DNA from: Terana coerulea
Lineage: Eukaryota > Basidiomycota > Agaricomycetes > Polyporales > Phanerochaetaceae
Direction of reading: 5' to 3'
Length of the DNA: 36,155 nt
Assembly: GCA_024811115.1 (NCBI GenBank)
Contig: JAKOGH010000741.1
Coordinates: 1-36,155, forward strand
The position numbers and the translations under genes are program-made. A model generated the notes under the pieces. The model was given only the letters and a program-made list of their open reading frames with translations, was not told the origin of the DNA and did not search any database. Of this stretch, positions 1 through 10,470 are shown in pieces (position 1 is the stretch's first letter; each line of letters starts with the position of its first letter).

Positions 1-1397
1 TTTAAGTGCAGTTCATCAAAGGACAGCGGCTGAAGCTAGCACTGCATTGTATGTGCTAAGGCTGGAGTACAATGGCCCAAGGGCAAGTTCGCAAGCGCAG
101 GGAGGTTTCTGAAGAGCATTAACCTCTCACGAGGACGACGACCTTTGTACTGCTATCGACGTCTGTTCAGCGTTCCAAAGTTGGTCAAAGCGCTGGTTAT
201 TGCAAAACGCACTGCTGTATAATGAGTACACTCAGTGAGGTGCCATGTGAGTGACAAGGAGAGTGGTGCGCATGAGTCTCAGTTAATCCAAACCCTTGTA
301 AGCAGCAACCAAACAGCATGAGTGACAGAAGCCTGCGGTTGAGGCTGAAGCCCTTTGTAGCGTCGGGTTGGGCTTAATGTTCTACGGCCAGTTTGACATC
401 ATAAATGACTCGCCCAAAGTTGCCGAGGAACTCTGCATGCAAGGCTTTGTCGTAGGACAGCGTACCTCTATACAGTGCACTACAGAATTTTGCGCATCAG
501 GATCTGAGGGCAATTGGGAAATCAGTGCATTTGCCATGGCAATATCTGGCCATTCCTTTGGAAGGCAGGCCCACAGAACAGAGCGGCATTTGTAAAGAGT
601 TTAGTGCAGCGTTTGGGACTGCAGACAGTGAACGAGAGTAGATGCCAAGGGGCCAATTCATGGAATGCTTCAGGTGGCTGGATCTTAGGCGCTGCTTTAT
701 GAACCCTACCGCGATATCCAGACGGCCCTGTATGGAGAAATCTTGCATGCCAGGTAGTGTTTCGGATGCATTCTCGTGTTCGAAAGCTGCCGAAGCAAGC
801 GCAGATTTAATGCGCAACAATCCAACTGCTCATGGCTGGCTACCGCCGTGCAATCTTTGTGTTCCCAGAACACTGTCGGATACCTAAGGATACCATAGTA
901 CAACAACAGGAACTTCTGGATGTGCCACGCACTGAGACATCTCATCAACGCCTCATATTGCATAGCGTCCCAAGGGCCAGGCGTCAATGATAGGTGCAAG
1001 GGAAGGTAGGTAGCCAAAGCAAAACAATATGCTTACGGTACTGTGGATCTCTACGAGCGCGGCCTGCTGCAGCCACATTATCGGGTAATACAATCCGCCC
1101 AGTCCGCTATATCCCATCATCAAGGTAGACAAAATGATGGACGAAGGAACGGCGAGCACGGCCGCAAGTGCAGCAGGCAGCACCACATAAAGCGCAACAA
1201 TTGCTGACGGGAATCACAGTGGACTTGTACGGACAATCTGGCCAGAGCAGGGGTAACAGCGTAGACACTGCAAACAAGCCGAGGAAGATGCAGGCCAGGA
1301 CGAAGAAGCTGGTGGCCGTCACGATGTTGAGGGACTGGAGCAACTCGTAAAGCCCAACAAGAAACAGCACGACAGAGACCTGCACCGTAACAGGCAG
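1..1397 (-). pseudogene. DUF6535 membrane-protein gene fragment, N-terminus cut off by an LTR
   Basis: Reading the minus strand from base 1397 gives LPVTVQVSVVLFLVGLYEL, then a hydrophobic stretch ending LLPLLWPDCPYKS. That matches the third and fourth membrane helices and the closing LP..P.CP(Y/F)K signature of the DUF6535 family, and it aligns with residues of the complete copy at 23.9-28.7 kb. A one-base shift near 1190 is needed to continue (AIVALYVVLPAALAA), and further weak reading (DAMQYEALMRCLSAW, 1010-880) runs on in other frames. The family function is not established; the domain is a membrane module common in Agaricomycetes. The first half of the domain (helices 1-2) should lie upstream, but the copia LTR begins exactly there. 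Domain confidence is good for 1107-1397 and weak below about 700, where I infer only that the decayed gene continues. Confidence 0.6.
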
Positions 1398-1690
1398 TGT
1401 TGAGTCAGGATAGACGCCGTAAGCGCTCTGCTCACATCTTCTCTACTGGTCTACCAGGTTCCACCATGACGATGCCTATTGTCTATTGTCCTGGTACTAT
1501 TTGTGTCTGTTTGTAGTACAGCCACCCAGTATTGTATATAAGGCAGCCTCTGCGCCATACTCTAATAAGACTCTTACAACTCTCAACCCACTAACGTGTG
1601 TATCAACCAACCTACAGGTGCCGAGTAACCATCCTAGCTCCTCTAGGCCTCGGTAGGAGTGTACGCCGCTGTATGCGCTGCACTTCTACA
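1398..1690 (+). repeat. 5' LTR (copy 1)
   Basis: Begins TGTTGAGTCAGG and ends TTCTACA immediately before the primer-binding site. A TATA box (TATATAAGG, about 1535-1543) lies in the middle, as expected for an LTR promoter. Compared with the LTRs at 7542 and 35735 it carries a different base at eight or more positions that those two share, for example CTGCTCAC against CTACTCAT and CACCCAGT against CACTCAGT. It is therefore the odd one out of the three. Confidence 0.93.
1534..1543 (+). promoter_or_regulatory. LTR TATA box
   Basis: GTATATAAGG is conserved in all three LTRs (also about 7679-7688 and 35871-35880). It lies roughly 50 bases upstream of the CTTACAACTCTCAACCCAC stretch where the R region would be expected to begin. 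The transcript start is inferred, not observed. Confidence 0.6.
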
Positions 1691-1706
1691 GGTTATAAGC
1701 CCGATG
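1691..1706 (+). other. Primer-binding site, half-tRNA (initiator Met) type
   Basis: Directly after the LTR end lies GGTTATAAGCCCGATG; the third copy (36025 on) reads GGTTATGAGGCCCGATG. The consensus GGTTATGAGCCC is the reverse complement of GGGCTCATAACC, the anticodon arm of eukaryotic initiator tRNA-Met, not its 3' end. Priming from an internal, cleaved initiator tRNA is the known mechanism of Drosophila copia and some relatives, so this element probably uses it too. Each copy has one mismatch or indel. Confidence 0.75.
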
Positions 1707-1918
1707 ACGTGGTTGATTGCGCCGTCACTGGCAGCAACAACCAGCTCATTGGTATACTCGCCTGTACCTACTCGCTGCCATCGTGGCGACGGTTGCGCTA
1801 CCTAGCGCACCGTCTGCGCCCGGGCAAGCGAGCAGGCACGAGGGTGCCTTTGGGGCCCCTCCTTGGCTAAAGCCAGGTCAGTACCGTACTGACTGTTCTG
1901 TCTTTACAGAACTCAACG

Positions 1919-2535
1919 ATGTCCTCCTCACTCGAGAAGCTTGTCCCCGTCCTCGACGGAACTAGCTGGGGAGCACTGGAACGACACCTTGAAGTCGTTC
2001 CTGGGCACTCAGGGCATCTCTCGTCAGCTCTTGACGACTCAGCCGACGGTGCCGGTCTTATTCCGCACTGTCCCGGCAGCTCCGGCCGCCCGCCACCCCA
2101 AACACTGCTGGGCTCCCGCCACTGGCGAAGTACCTGGCAACAAGCTTGAGCACTCCAGGGCCATCGACAAGCTCGACGACTGGATCAACGACGACCTCCG
2201 GGCCATGGGTTTCATCCGCCTTCGCTTGACATACAGATCTCGGACAGTCAGCGAAGAACGAAACGACCGCCAAGGCTCTGTACGTCGCTACAGTCGACCT
2301 ACACCCAGAACACTTTGGAGCACAGCCTACGCTGACTTCAGGGGCCTCCTGGAAACACGCATCCCCGAGGATCAGTCTCCAGCCCTGCAATCGCTAAGAT
2401 CCAGCATTGTCGACCGCCTAGATGCAGCGCATGCGCAGGTGGACGATTACATACACCTGATGCTCCTCATTTCGAAGACACCAGGGTATGGCAGCACATC
2501 GCCACCGTCACCACGCCGAACCAGAAAATGGTAGA
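1919..2535 (+). pseudogene. gag: copia gag (capsid-like) region
   Basis: The first start after the leader gives MSSSLEKLVPVLDGTSWGA, the usual opening of a copia gag (short Ser-rich head, then a DG.(N/S)W motif). The frame then shifts by one near 1960-1980 and continues as WNDTLKSFLGTQGISRQL and onward to AAHAQVDDYIHLMLL near 2470. This matches a UBN2/gag-polyprotein-like helical capsid domain. It is disrupted by at least one frameshift near its start. No CCHC zinc knuckle can be seen downstream. Confidence 0.7.
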
Positions 2536-3812
2536 CACAGCGCTGACTCCTACCCGGCCAGGGCCCCCGAGCCCAAGATATATGGGCAGCAACTCATCGC
2601 TGCATGGGAGCAGCGAAAGCTTTCCAGTGGCCAGCGTAAGCAGACCGAGTCCGCTAAACGCGTCACCGCCGTCAAGAACAAGGGAAGGATCCTCAGTTCA
2701 AGTAGCAGCAGCGCCCTAACGGGCAGCAGCAGCAGCAGCAGGACGGCAGTCGGCAACGGCAGGGAAAGAGACCCAGCGCGGCAAGCGCGCAAGCAAGGGC
2801 AAGGGCCCAGGATGCTGACCACGGTCACTCCTACATCGCCGCCCCGGTCATCCCAGTGGTGAACGACTTTACCCCGACACGCCGCTCACAAGTCCGAGGC
2901 CGAAGAAATTCAATCTCGCATCGAAGGAGAGCGCGAGCTCTGGCTCGCCAACGGCAACCAGTTCCCCCGCTTCCGCAAGGCACTAGCCCTTGCCGAGATT
3001 GAGTCGGGCCCAGGAGCGCATCCGACCCTCGAGGAAGTCGACGCCAACGAGCACAACGCTCACCGTGCCAACGCCATGCGGGACATCGAGCACGGCAACT
3101 TGCGAACGCCGTCCGTGAGTTAGAATTCCAACAGGAGTTCACTCTAGACGATCTACCCGTGCTAACTAAATTGTTAGCAATCCTCGACGAGGACGATGAG
3201 TCCCAGACTCTGCACAAAGCCCAGCTTCGCGAGGCTGCAGAGCTCCGCAAGCTTGCTCGCAAGCAGTGGATCGCGGACAAGAACGCCGCCCTGAACAAGG
3301 GCTCGACCCTCGACCAGAAGCGTCGCGCACGCCTGACGGGAGCGACACCAGCTTGTTAAGCTGGCGACCGCCCAGGGCGAGTGCGCCGCCGCCGCCGAGG
3401 ATGAGGCCGCAGAGAAGGCTCGTCGCGCCAAACAGGCCGACCTCGACTACGCCGAGCGCATGCTCGATGCTCGCATCGCCGAGCTCGACGCCCGCATCGA
3501 CTCGAACAACGTCGCTCTCAAACGAAAGTTTGCTGAGCCGGAGTTCGTCGAGGGCAGCTCTTCTCGCCTGCCAAGCGCAGCTCGCGCGAATCCTCGCCGA
3601 TCATCTGGTCCGACGAGGTCGACATGCAAATGTCGCTCGACAGGGAGGACGGCTTCGACGCCCGCTGACCACTCCTGACATCGAGGACGCCGTGTCCCTC
3701 GAAACGAGGACAACGACAGCGACGCCGACGACCAGTTCGCAGGGATGCCTAATGGACGATCGAGAGATCCACCAGGACATCATCGACGCGTACTTCGAGT
3801 ACGTCCCCTAAC
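2536..3812 (+). other. Ser/Gln-rich and charged coiled-coil region between gag and protease
   Basis: From 2690 to 2745 there is an AGC/CAG-rich low-complexity tract encoding Ser runs. From about 2880 to 3800 several overlapping frames give long charged helices rich in Glu, Arg, Ala and Lys (for example KAQLREAAELRKLARKQW at 3217-3270 and DLDYAERMLDARIAELDAR at 3441-3497), broken by frameshifts and a stop near 3121. They end in an acidic stretch and a TAA at 3809. I do not recognise a domain. In most copia elements gag leads straight to a zinc knuckle and protease, so an extra 1.1 kb of coiled coil is unusual. It may be a lineage-specific gag extension. Confidence 0.5.
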
Positions 3813-4012
3813 TCTGCACTCGTGCATCTCACTGACCGATACTTTGCAGCTGATTGCGCAGTGTCTCGGCGGGCTGGATTAAATAGTAGATACCACATGT
3901 ATGCTACTATATTGAATGGAGCAGGTTTCCTTCAATCACCAGACCGATGTGTGCACAACAAGCTATTTAACGCTGTCAGAGCTGCAAAGGTAAAAACCTT
4001 GCAAAATCAAGT

Positions 4013-4165
4013 GATTGGCTGCTCGACTCAGGAGCGTCTTTCCACTTCACCGGTCAAAGAAGTCTACTGCGCAACTTGCGCAACATTGACCCAATTGTCG
4101 TTCAAACGGCTAATGGGCATGTAACTATCTCTGAGGAAGGTGACTCCGTCATCAACTACCGTCCT
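4013..4165 (+). pseudogene. pol: copia aspartic protease segment
   Basis: Reading from 4013 gives DWLLDSGASFHFTGQ, then an open stretch through TANGHVTISEEGDSVINY. The DSGA catalytic motif is at 4025-4036 and is followed by the typical (H/F).TG of Ty1/copia proteases, which cleave the polyprotein. About 180 bases of uninterpretable sequence precede it and the frame closes shortly after, so only the core is clear. Confidence 0.85.
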
Positions 4166-4204
4166 AGCGCCGACAAGTGAACGATTAAAGTCTTACTAAA
4201 ATGT

Positions 4205-5330
4205 TCGACTCATGCCTTCACAAAAAGACATGAATCTAATCTCGCTTGGCCAGCTGCTACGACAGAACCGGTTAATTGAGGGTGACGCAACCACTCTGAA
4301 AATCCTGGACGGTGATAATCGCCAGGAACTATTGCATTTTGCACGCTTATCCAAACGCAACAGTGTACTATTTAGACACTGACCGAGACGGCCTTGGCGC
4401 TGGTCTCACACGAAATAATGCATAGACGTTTTGGACACCCCTCCGAGCCGGATTCTACGTCAACTTCCGTCAGCAACGACGGAATGTCCTGATTTCGACT
4501 ATAACAAGTCGGACTCACCCTGCTCCTGGCCGCGCACAAGGAAAGATGCATAATCGCTCTTTCCCGCCGACGCCTCGACGAGCATCGCGACCTTTGAGCT
4601 CATTCACAGTGACTTGAAAGAATTCCGGTCGATTCATATCACCGATACAAGTATATCATCACCTTTGTCGATGATTATACGTCGCATGCATGGATTATTT
4701 GCCTAAAGAACCGTCGCCATCCAAGCGACAAAAACTTTCTTGCTATGGTTCAAAACCAGCATAAAGCTAAATGTCGAGAGCTGGATGTCGGATGCAGGGG
4801 AGAATATAAATCAAACGCATTCATTCAAATGCTAAAGGGATTAAAATCCTAACTAGCGTTCCTCATACTCCACAACAGAATGGACGCGCTGAGCGGTTCA
4901 ATCGAACCCTCATGGACAAAGCTGAGGCTATGCGCTTCACAGCTTGCATTCCTCCTTCGTGGTGGGAATTTGCGTTATGCACGCAACAGTGCTTTACAAC
5001 CGCACTCCACCGTTTCAGCGATTAAAATGGGTTACACTTATGAGGCACTTACGGGTGAAAAACCACGCGTTGATAACATCCGCGTATTTGGCTGCGGTGC
5101 ATGGGTCTTTATCCCCGCCGATGTTCGAAAGAACAAACTACAGCCTAAGTCCGAAATGATGACATACATCGGACACGACGAGCACGGTTGGACCTTCATG
5201 AGAGGACCTAACAACGTCATGTTTCGCTCAACTCAAGTCGAGTGGTGTGAAACTTATTTCCCAAGTGTCCTGACGGCAAATGCCCGCTGGCCTGACCCGC
5301 CTAAGCGCAAACACCAAAAACGCGAACGAC
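4205..5330 (+). pseudogene. pol: copia GAG-pre-integrase and integrase
   Basis: MNLISLGQLLRQNRLIEGD (about 4229-4285) and EIMHRRFGHPSE (about 4412-4447) are the GAG-pre-integrase domain with the first His of the HHCC zinc finger. FELIHSDLKEF (about 4592) and FVDDYTSHAWI (about 4665) belong to the catalytic core with its first Asp. The HTPQQNGRAERFNRTLMD stretch (about 4865-4920) carries the conserved third acidic residue, Glu. EALTGEKP..VFGCGAWVFIP (about 5045-5120) is the usual end of the core. The role is insertion of cDNA into the genome. At least five frame changes occur. Confidence 0.9.
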
Positions 5331-5619
5331 AGTGAGTCTTCGCAAGGTGCAGGATCAGACGATAGTGACGACGATGCGCCACCACCTAAACGGGCGAGCT
5401 GCACCTCGTCCTAACCCTCCTTCCCGCCAAAAGAGACCGAAGCGGGCTGAACGCACGGTTCAACCCCTAAGCCCCTAGCTGGCCGTAGCCCGAGTCCGCC
5501 TTCGTCAGCGAGGGCGACACTACCCGCAGAAGATCCGCAGGTACTGGCACCACCAGTAATTCCTGCCGGACCGCCGCGTAGTACTCGCATACGAAGGATC
5601 CCAGTCAGAAATCCAGACT

Positions 5620-6750
5620 CCGTGTACGACCAGTCACAAGCACCGCCACGGATCTTAGGTGCCGATAGAGGTATCCGTAGTTGGGAAAAGCAGACTGGCC
5701 AGACCAAGCCCACCAAGGTTAGCTACCAAGGGCGCGGTCAGTCTAGCAAGCAGCCCGACAGTGTCCCCACCACACGTCCTGCTAGCTCTTCTACATCCGA
5801 ACAGCTCGAACCTGTTCCGGATATCACTGAGCCCACTGGAGACACTGGAAGCAAAAGCCCAGTGTCAGATGACGTACTGGCACGACTGTGCCGGGAAGGA
5901 GTAAATTTCTACAATTATTTGCTTGCCCAAGCAGTCGATCCTGACGCAACAAAGTCTTCAGTCCGAGACTGGACTTTACGTGACATAAACCGCCTGCCTG
6001 CAAAACAGCAGGTAGAATGGCGTGCTGCATGCAAAGATGAGCTCGATGCATTAAGCAAAAGAGGCGTGTTCGAACTCGCCCCGCGGGCCGAAAGGCAAAC
6101 GCGTCATTAAGAACCGATGGGTTTTTGATGCAGAATCAGATGGTCGAAAGAAAGCGCGACTTGTAGCTCGCGGCTTCTCTCAAATTGAGGGAATCGACTA
6201 TGACAAAATCTTCTCTCCAGTCGCACGGCTTGAAACCGTTAGATTCGTGATTTGCCCTTAAGCGGCACTCGGGCTTCTTCCTTACTGGCCTCGAAGTGCG
6301 AACGCATATTTGTACGGCCGTTAGATGAGGAGATCTACATGGAACAACCCGATGGCTTTCCTGCTCAAGGGAAAAGCACATGGTGCTTGCTCTCCGCCTC
6401 TTTACGGGCTTAAGCAGGCAGGACTGTCCTGTTGAAAGCCCTTAGTAAGTCTACGGCCGAGCTCGGCTTCAAAAGACTGAAGTCCGATGCTGGCGATACG
6501 CTAAAGGCGCAGGCAACGACATGGTCATCGCCGTAGTCTATGTTGACGACGCTATATTCGGCCGGACGTAGGCAAGGCAAAAGTACTCCAAGAAAAGGAG
6601 TCCTTTATGCAATGGGAGTGTCGCGATATGGGCGACGTGAAGGAGTTTCTGCGCATGCGCGATACAACGAAGTTGGCGACAAGATCGTTGATTGATCAAT
6701 GCGCCTACCTTGACAAGGTACTCGAACGCTAGCGGCCAGACCAATGCCAA
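5620..6750 (+). pseudogene. pol: copia reverse transcriptase
   Basis: RVT_2 features appear in order: WRAACKDELDALSKRGVFEL (about 6015-6075), KNRWVFDAESDGRKKARLVA with ARGFSQ (about 6110-6185), YDKIFSPVARLETVRFV (about 6200-6248), IYMEQPDGF (about 6335-6360) and the catalytic YVDD (6539-6550) inside VVYVDDAIFG. It copies the RNA into DNA. Stop codons and frame changes near 6103, 6258 and 6420 make it non-functional as read. The 5330-5900 stretch before it is the usual low-complexity linker rich in Pro and Ser. Confidence 0.92.
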
Positions 6751-7535
6751 AATGGCAAAGACTCCGCTTCCTGAGGGTTATATCCCTCAACCCAATGAAG
6801 GAGAGCTAAACAAAGCTCGCCAGAGCCGTTTCCAAATTGTGATAGGCTCACTCCTTTATATCATGCTCGGTACACGACCGGACATTGCGACGCTGTCACA
6901 AAGCTCGACAGTTTAGTGCGAACCCGTCCGAAGACCACCTGAACAGAGCGCTGTATATCTGCCGCTACCTGTCAGGCACTCGTAACTACACACTCGAGTA
7001 TGACGGCTCTTCCGGGTTAGGCTTGGTGGGCGACACCGATGCAGATTGGGCGGCTGCTTCCAACCGCCGCCTTTCAGACTGGCTTCCTGCTAATGCTTGC
7101 AGGAGGAGCTTTTAACTGGAGCTCTTTCGCACAGAAGTCTGTAGCAACGCCGACTAAAGATGCCGAATACATGGCACTCAGCCACTGCTCCCGTAGAAGT
7201 CATGTGGATTCAAATATCCTCTCTGAACTCGGGTTACAACTTCGGTGAAAGTACCCATCTGCAGCGACAACCAGGGCGCTTCTATTTGTCTCGGAAAATC
7301 CCGCTACTGAAAAGCCGCGACTAAGCACATCGACATTCGCTACCACTACATTCGCGATGTCGTTGAAGCTGGCCACGTCAAGTACTCTTCGTATCTGGCG
7401 TTGACAATCCCGCAGATATCTTTACCAAGAATCTGGGCAGGGTCAAGATTGAGAAGTTCCGACCAATGCTCGGACTTCGCATCGCTGCTAACTACGCGAC
7501 AAAACCAGCGCAGGCAGTACGCCGTGCTAGGTTAG
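6751..7535 (+). pseudogene. pol: copia RNase H and C-terminus
   Basis: RYLSGTRNYTLEYDG is followed by GDTDADWA (about 7029-7052), the first catalytic Asp region of the copia RNase H. AEYMALS follows (7167-7187; the conserved Glu), and DIRYHYIRDVVEAGHVK (about 7330-7380) is the typical C-terminal helix preceding DNPADIFTKNL (about 7400-7435). One shift lies near 7075 and others follow. The end runs into the purine tract. Confidence 0.9.
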
Positions 7536-7541
7536 GAGGAG
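7530..7541 (+). other. Polypurine tract
   Basis: GGTTAGGAGGAG sits directly against the start of the 3' LTR, where copia plus-strand DNA synthesis is primed. It is mostly purine with two T residues. Confidence 0.65.
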
Positions 7542-7835
7542 TGTTGAGTCAGATAGACGCTCGTAAGCGCTCTACTCATATCTTCTCTATTGTTCTACCA
7601 GGTTCCTCCATGACGATACCTATTGTCTATTGTCCTGGTACCTATTTGTGTCTGTTTGTAGTACAGCCACTCAGTATTGTATATAAGGCAGCCCTCTGCG
7701 CCATACTCTAATAAGACTCTTACAACTCTCAACCCACTTACGTGTTATCCAACCAGCCTACAGGTGAGTAACCATCCTAGCTTCCTCTAGGCCTCGGTAG
7801 GAGTGTACGCCGCTGTATGCGCTTGCAGTTCTACA
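7542..7835 (+). repeat. 3' LTR (copy 2)
   Basis: Starts TGTTGAGTCAGATAG and ends TTCTACA, followed by host sequence beginning TTGCAAGTGTC. It shares its diagnostic differences with the LTR at 35735, not with the LTR at 1398. TTGCA (7836-7840) is the presumed right target-site copy. Confidence 0.93.
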
Positions 7836-9298
7836 TTGCAAGTGTCGCCGCACTCGGAGCCTACACATTCGAGTCAGTTCCTCGGGAATTGAGCATGATA
7901 CAACACAGACATCAGAACTTGAGATATGATCACATACCATGTCAAAGTCAGCAATTTGTCCGAGGGTATCAAGCGCAATATCATCTAGTATCCCCAGTAC
8001 ACTGAGCGCTTCGAGCCAGAAGAGAAGCTTCTCTGAAATCAGCTGCTGTGTCAAATCGTAGAGCCTTGAATCGAAGTGTTGGCCGGACGCTGCCTTCTTG
8101 AGATGATCCTGCAGAAACTTGCATGCGACACGAGCGACTGTGATATGCGTTGGGCGTATGCGCTCCCTAAGGCTAGTAATCTGCGCCGCTCATCTCAGAC
8201 GTAAGACTCGTCGACAGATGTTGAATTTGAGCCCTCGGCACAATGCTCCTATACACCCGCGGCCATTGCCCCATGCCACGTGAGGATCTGGCAGACACAA
8301 AGAATGGCCGCTGCGCTTAGGGTCAACTGTAGCGCAAAGGATGTGTGCAGGGGTTGTACAATGCCGCCCACGCCTTCTGAGGCTACGTTGCTGGAGCAGC
8401 GAGCCCATGTACCCGGTGAACGTTGCCCGCATCTAGATCTTGGTCTTCGCTTCCGGTGGAGAGCAGAAGTTCCTGCAAGGCCGTCCGGGATAGCGGCTCC
8501 TCGGCAAAAAGCACTGCGGCGACGACCAAGCGAACTCTTTCCATGCCGCTGATCGTCCGATGCGAGAAACACCGGCCAAGTACCGCTGGTATACAGGGAG
8601 TCCAAATGATCCTCGGCAGCATGTCCCCCAGATCCAGACCTGACCAAGAGCTCACATCGATCACGTGGAGTGACCCTCCTGGCCAGGGCACGTATCACTG
8701 AACAAGCAGAAAAGCCCATTGGAAGAGCCCTTGAGCCGCTTCGGTAAGCTCTCGTTGCAATCCTCTTCGTCGATGCTTGGATGATACTGTTTCAACTCCC
8801 TAGAGATATATCGGAAATGTCGTCATTGGTGGAAAAGGAGTTGAGCACGTCAATGCTCATGCAAGAATGAGTTCAGAATGGTCTGCCTGCGTTAAGGGGA
8901 TGATGTCGTTCTCCAAACGTGACGTGATGAAAAAGCTTAGGTTGGCTTGGAAGGTCCTGGGCTCGCCCAAGATGAGGGATATCAACGCAGCCCGTTTTCG
9001 CTAGACGCCGTCCAATGCTGCCGAGTACAACGACCAGTGGGCCGACGAGGGTGAGCTTCTTGAGGGGCTCTAGTAGAAAGTGCTTGAACTGGTCCATGAG
9101 ATCCTTCGTCCCTTGAAGCGAAGTCTTCTTGCCGACGGGCGGCAGAAAGTGCGCGGTAGACACCGTCATCGAGCTCGGCAAGGTCCTTCGCAATGGTTGG
9201 CAACACAAGCTGAATACGGTCGGGCGCGTTCCGGGCTGAAGGCGAACGAGGACCTGGCCGACTTAGTGCTCCAACGCGCTGCACAATGATCTGAAAAC
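7836..9298 (-). pseudogene. C2-NACHT-WD40 gene, second half of NACHT plus linker, decayed
   Basis: On the minus strand, reading down from 9298, fragments follow NACHT family order. TIAKDLAELDDGVYRAL (about 9205-9155) comes first, then DLMDQFKHFLLEPLKKL with LVGPLVVVLGSIGRR (about 9110-9000). The last is the Walker B strand position, but the acidic residues are gone. SFFITSRLEND (about 8935-8905) is the TSR(P)E sensor-1 motif. ERVRLVVAAVLFAEEPLSR (about 8545-8490) is the winged-helix region. IVQPLHTSF (about 8365-8340) and LKFNIC (about 8233-8216) follow, and then LLFWLEALSVLG with IADFDMVCDH (about 8030-7930). These lie in several frames with stops. It continues the exon interrupted at 11773, and its C-terminal WD40 part is inferred to be the segment ending at 35734. 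Confidence 0.75.
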
Positions 9299-9315
9299 CA
9301 TCTGAAAAAACCCCT
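9299..9315 (+). repeat. Left terminal inverted repeat
   Basis: CATCTGAAAAAACCCCT pairs inverted with 11756-11772, one mismatch. A similar string, GATCTGAAAAC, lies just outside (about 9288-9298), which blurs the exact boundary. Confidence 0.7.
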
Positions 9316-9769
9316 TACTATTCCTGCCTAATGCATGCTGATAAGCACTAATTCATTGCACATAAGCATCAAAGTAACACAACTAGATAAATAGATACAT
9401 AAGGCCAATAAGGCAGTTTAGTGAGGTCCTTTGCTAATTGTCTTAATTTTTCTATATATTAGGGCAATTAGTCCTATTTCTCAGCTATTTGTTTCCTTAC
9501 TGTCCTATTTTGTTCCTTACATGCAGCTATAATACCACTACTGCTTGGCTAGTCATCTGAGAAATCCCCCTTCTTAATTTAACCTGATGCTCTGTATTGC
9601 ATATTTAGTTATCTACATACAAGACTAAACTACCTAACACAACAAACTACTTGTACTGTGCAGGTAAGCCCATGCACCATGCACCATACTCACCTGCACT
9701 GCGCCATGCCCACCTGTGTGTTGTATCTGTCAGTAACATACTTACTTACACCACTACCCTGGCCCTTGT

Positions 9770-10470
9770 GTCGTGCACCAGCCCCTTCTGACGGGGGCGC
9801 ACTTGTCAGCGTCGGTCTGCACACGTCATGCTTCGCCACGTCCTGCGCGCCAGCGCCGGCGCGGTGCGCGTGCTGCGCTCGTTGGCATCGTGCTGGGGTA
9901 GCTTGCTACCCTGGTCCCTCGCGTCGTGCGTCAGCCCTTTGTAACGGCGGCACGCTCGCCTGCGTCGGCCTGCGCGCGTCGTGCTTCGCCACGTCCTGCG
10001 CGCCGGCGTTGGCGTGGTGCGCATCCGTCGGCACCGTACGTGCGTGCGCCGCTGTCCCGCCCTGCGTATCTTGCGCGTCGTGCTGTACGCGCCAGTTTCT
10101 TGTGCGTCGGCGTCGCGCTCACCTGCGTCGGTCTGCGCGCGTCGTGCCCCGCCACGTCCCGCGCGCCGGTGTTGGTGTTATGCGCGTGCTGCGTTCTCGG
10201 CGTCGCGCCTGTGTAGCTTGTTGCGCTGGTCCCTCGCGTCGTACATCGGCCCTTTGTAACGGCGGCGCGCTCGCCTACGTCGGCCTGCGTGTGCTGTGCT
10301 TCACCACGTCCCGCGCGCCGGCGTTGGCGTTGTGCGCCGCCGTTCGTGTCGTACGCGTCGTGCGCGCCGGCTTCTTGTGCGTCGGCGTCGCGGCCGCCGG
10401 CGTTGAGCTTGTTGCGTCGTGCTTGACTACGCGGGCGCTCGCGCGCGGTGTTCGTTGCTGGTGGGGGATG
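9770..10470. repeat. GC-rich higher-order tandem repeat
   Basis: A core resembling CTGCGTCGGCCTGCGCGCGT followed by CGTGCTTCGCCACGTCC recurs near 9807, 9959, 10121 and 10277, about every 155 bases. The spacers alternate: GCCCTTTGTAACGGCGGC appears near 9930 and 10249 and a degenerate form near 9775; TTCTTGTGCGTCGGCGTCGCG appears near 10096 and 10373. The true unit is therefore about 317 bp made of two related half-units. An open frame runs through it (9658-10488), but its product is only Cys/Ala/Arg-rich repetition, so I treat it as non-coding. Confidence 0.75.

Larger units (their letters stand above)
1398..7835 (+). mobile_element. Ty1/copia LTR retrotransposon, full length, degenerate
   Basis: The 6.4-kb unit is bounded by direct LTRs (293 and 294 bp) that begin TGTTGAGTCAG and end TTCTACA. 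It contains, in order, a primer-binding site, gag, a charged helical region, aspartic protease, GAG-pre-integrase, integrase, reverse transcriptase and RNase H, then a purine tract. Integrase before RT is the defining Ty1/copia order. Every domain is recognisable but spread over several frames with stop codons, so the copy is not autonomous as read. The flanks do not match: GGCAG (1393-1397) on the left, TTGCA (7836-7840) on the right. The two LTRs also differ at many shared positions, so this is not a simple single insertion (see findings). Confidence 0.95.

Noticed and set aside
2690..2745. AGC/CAG microsatellite as a separate repeat locus
   Set aside because: It is short, imperfect and within the gag-coding stretch, giving a Ser-rich patch, so it is described there.
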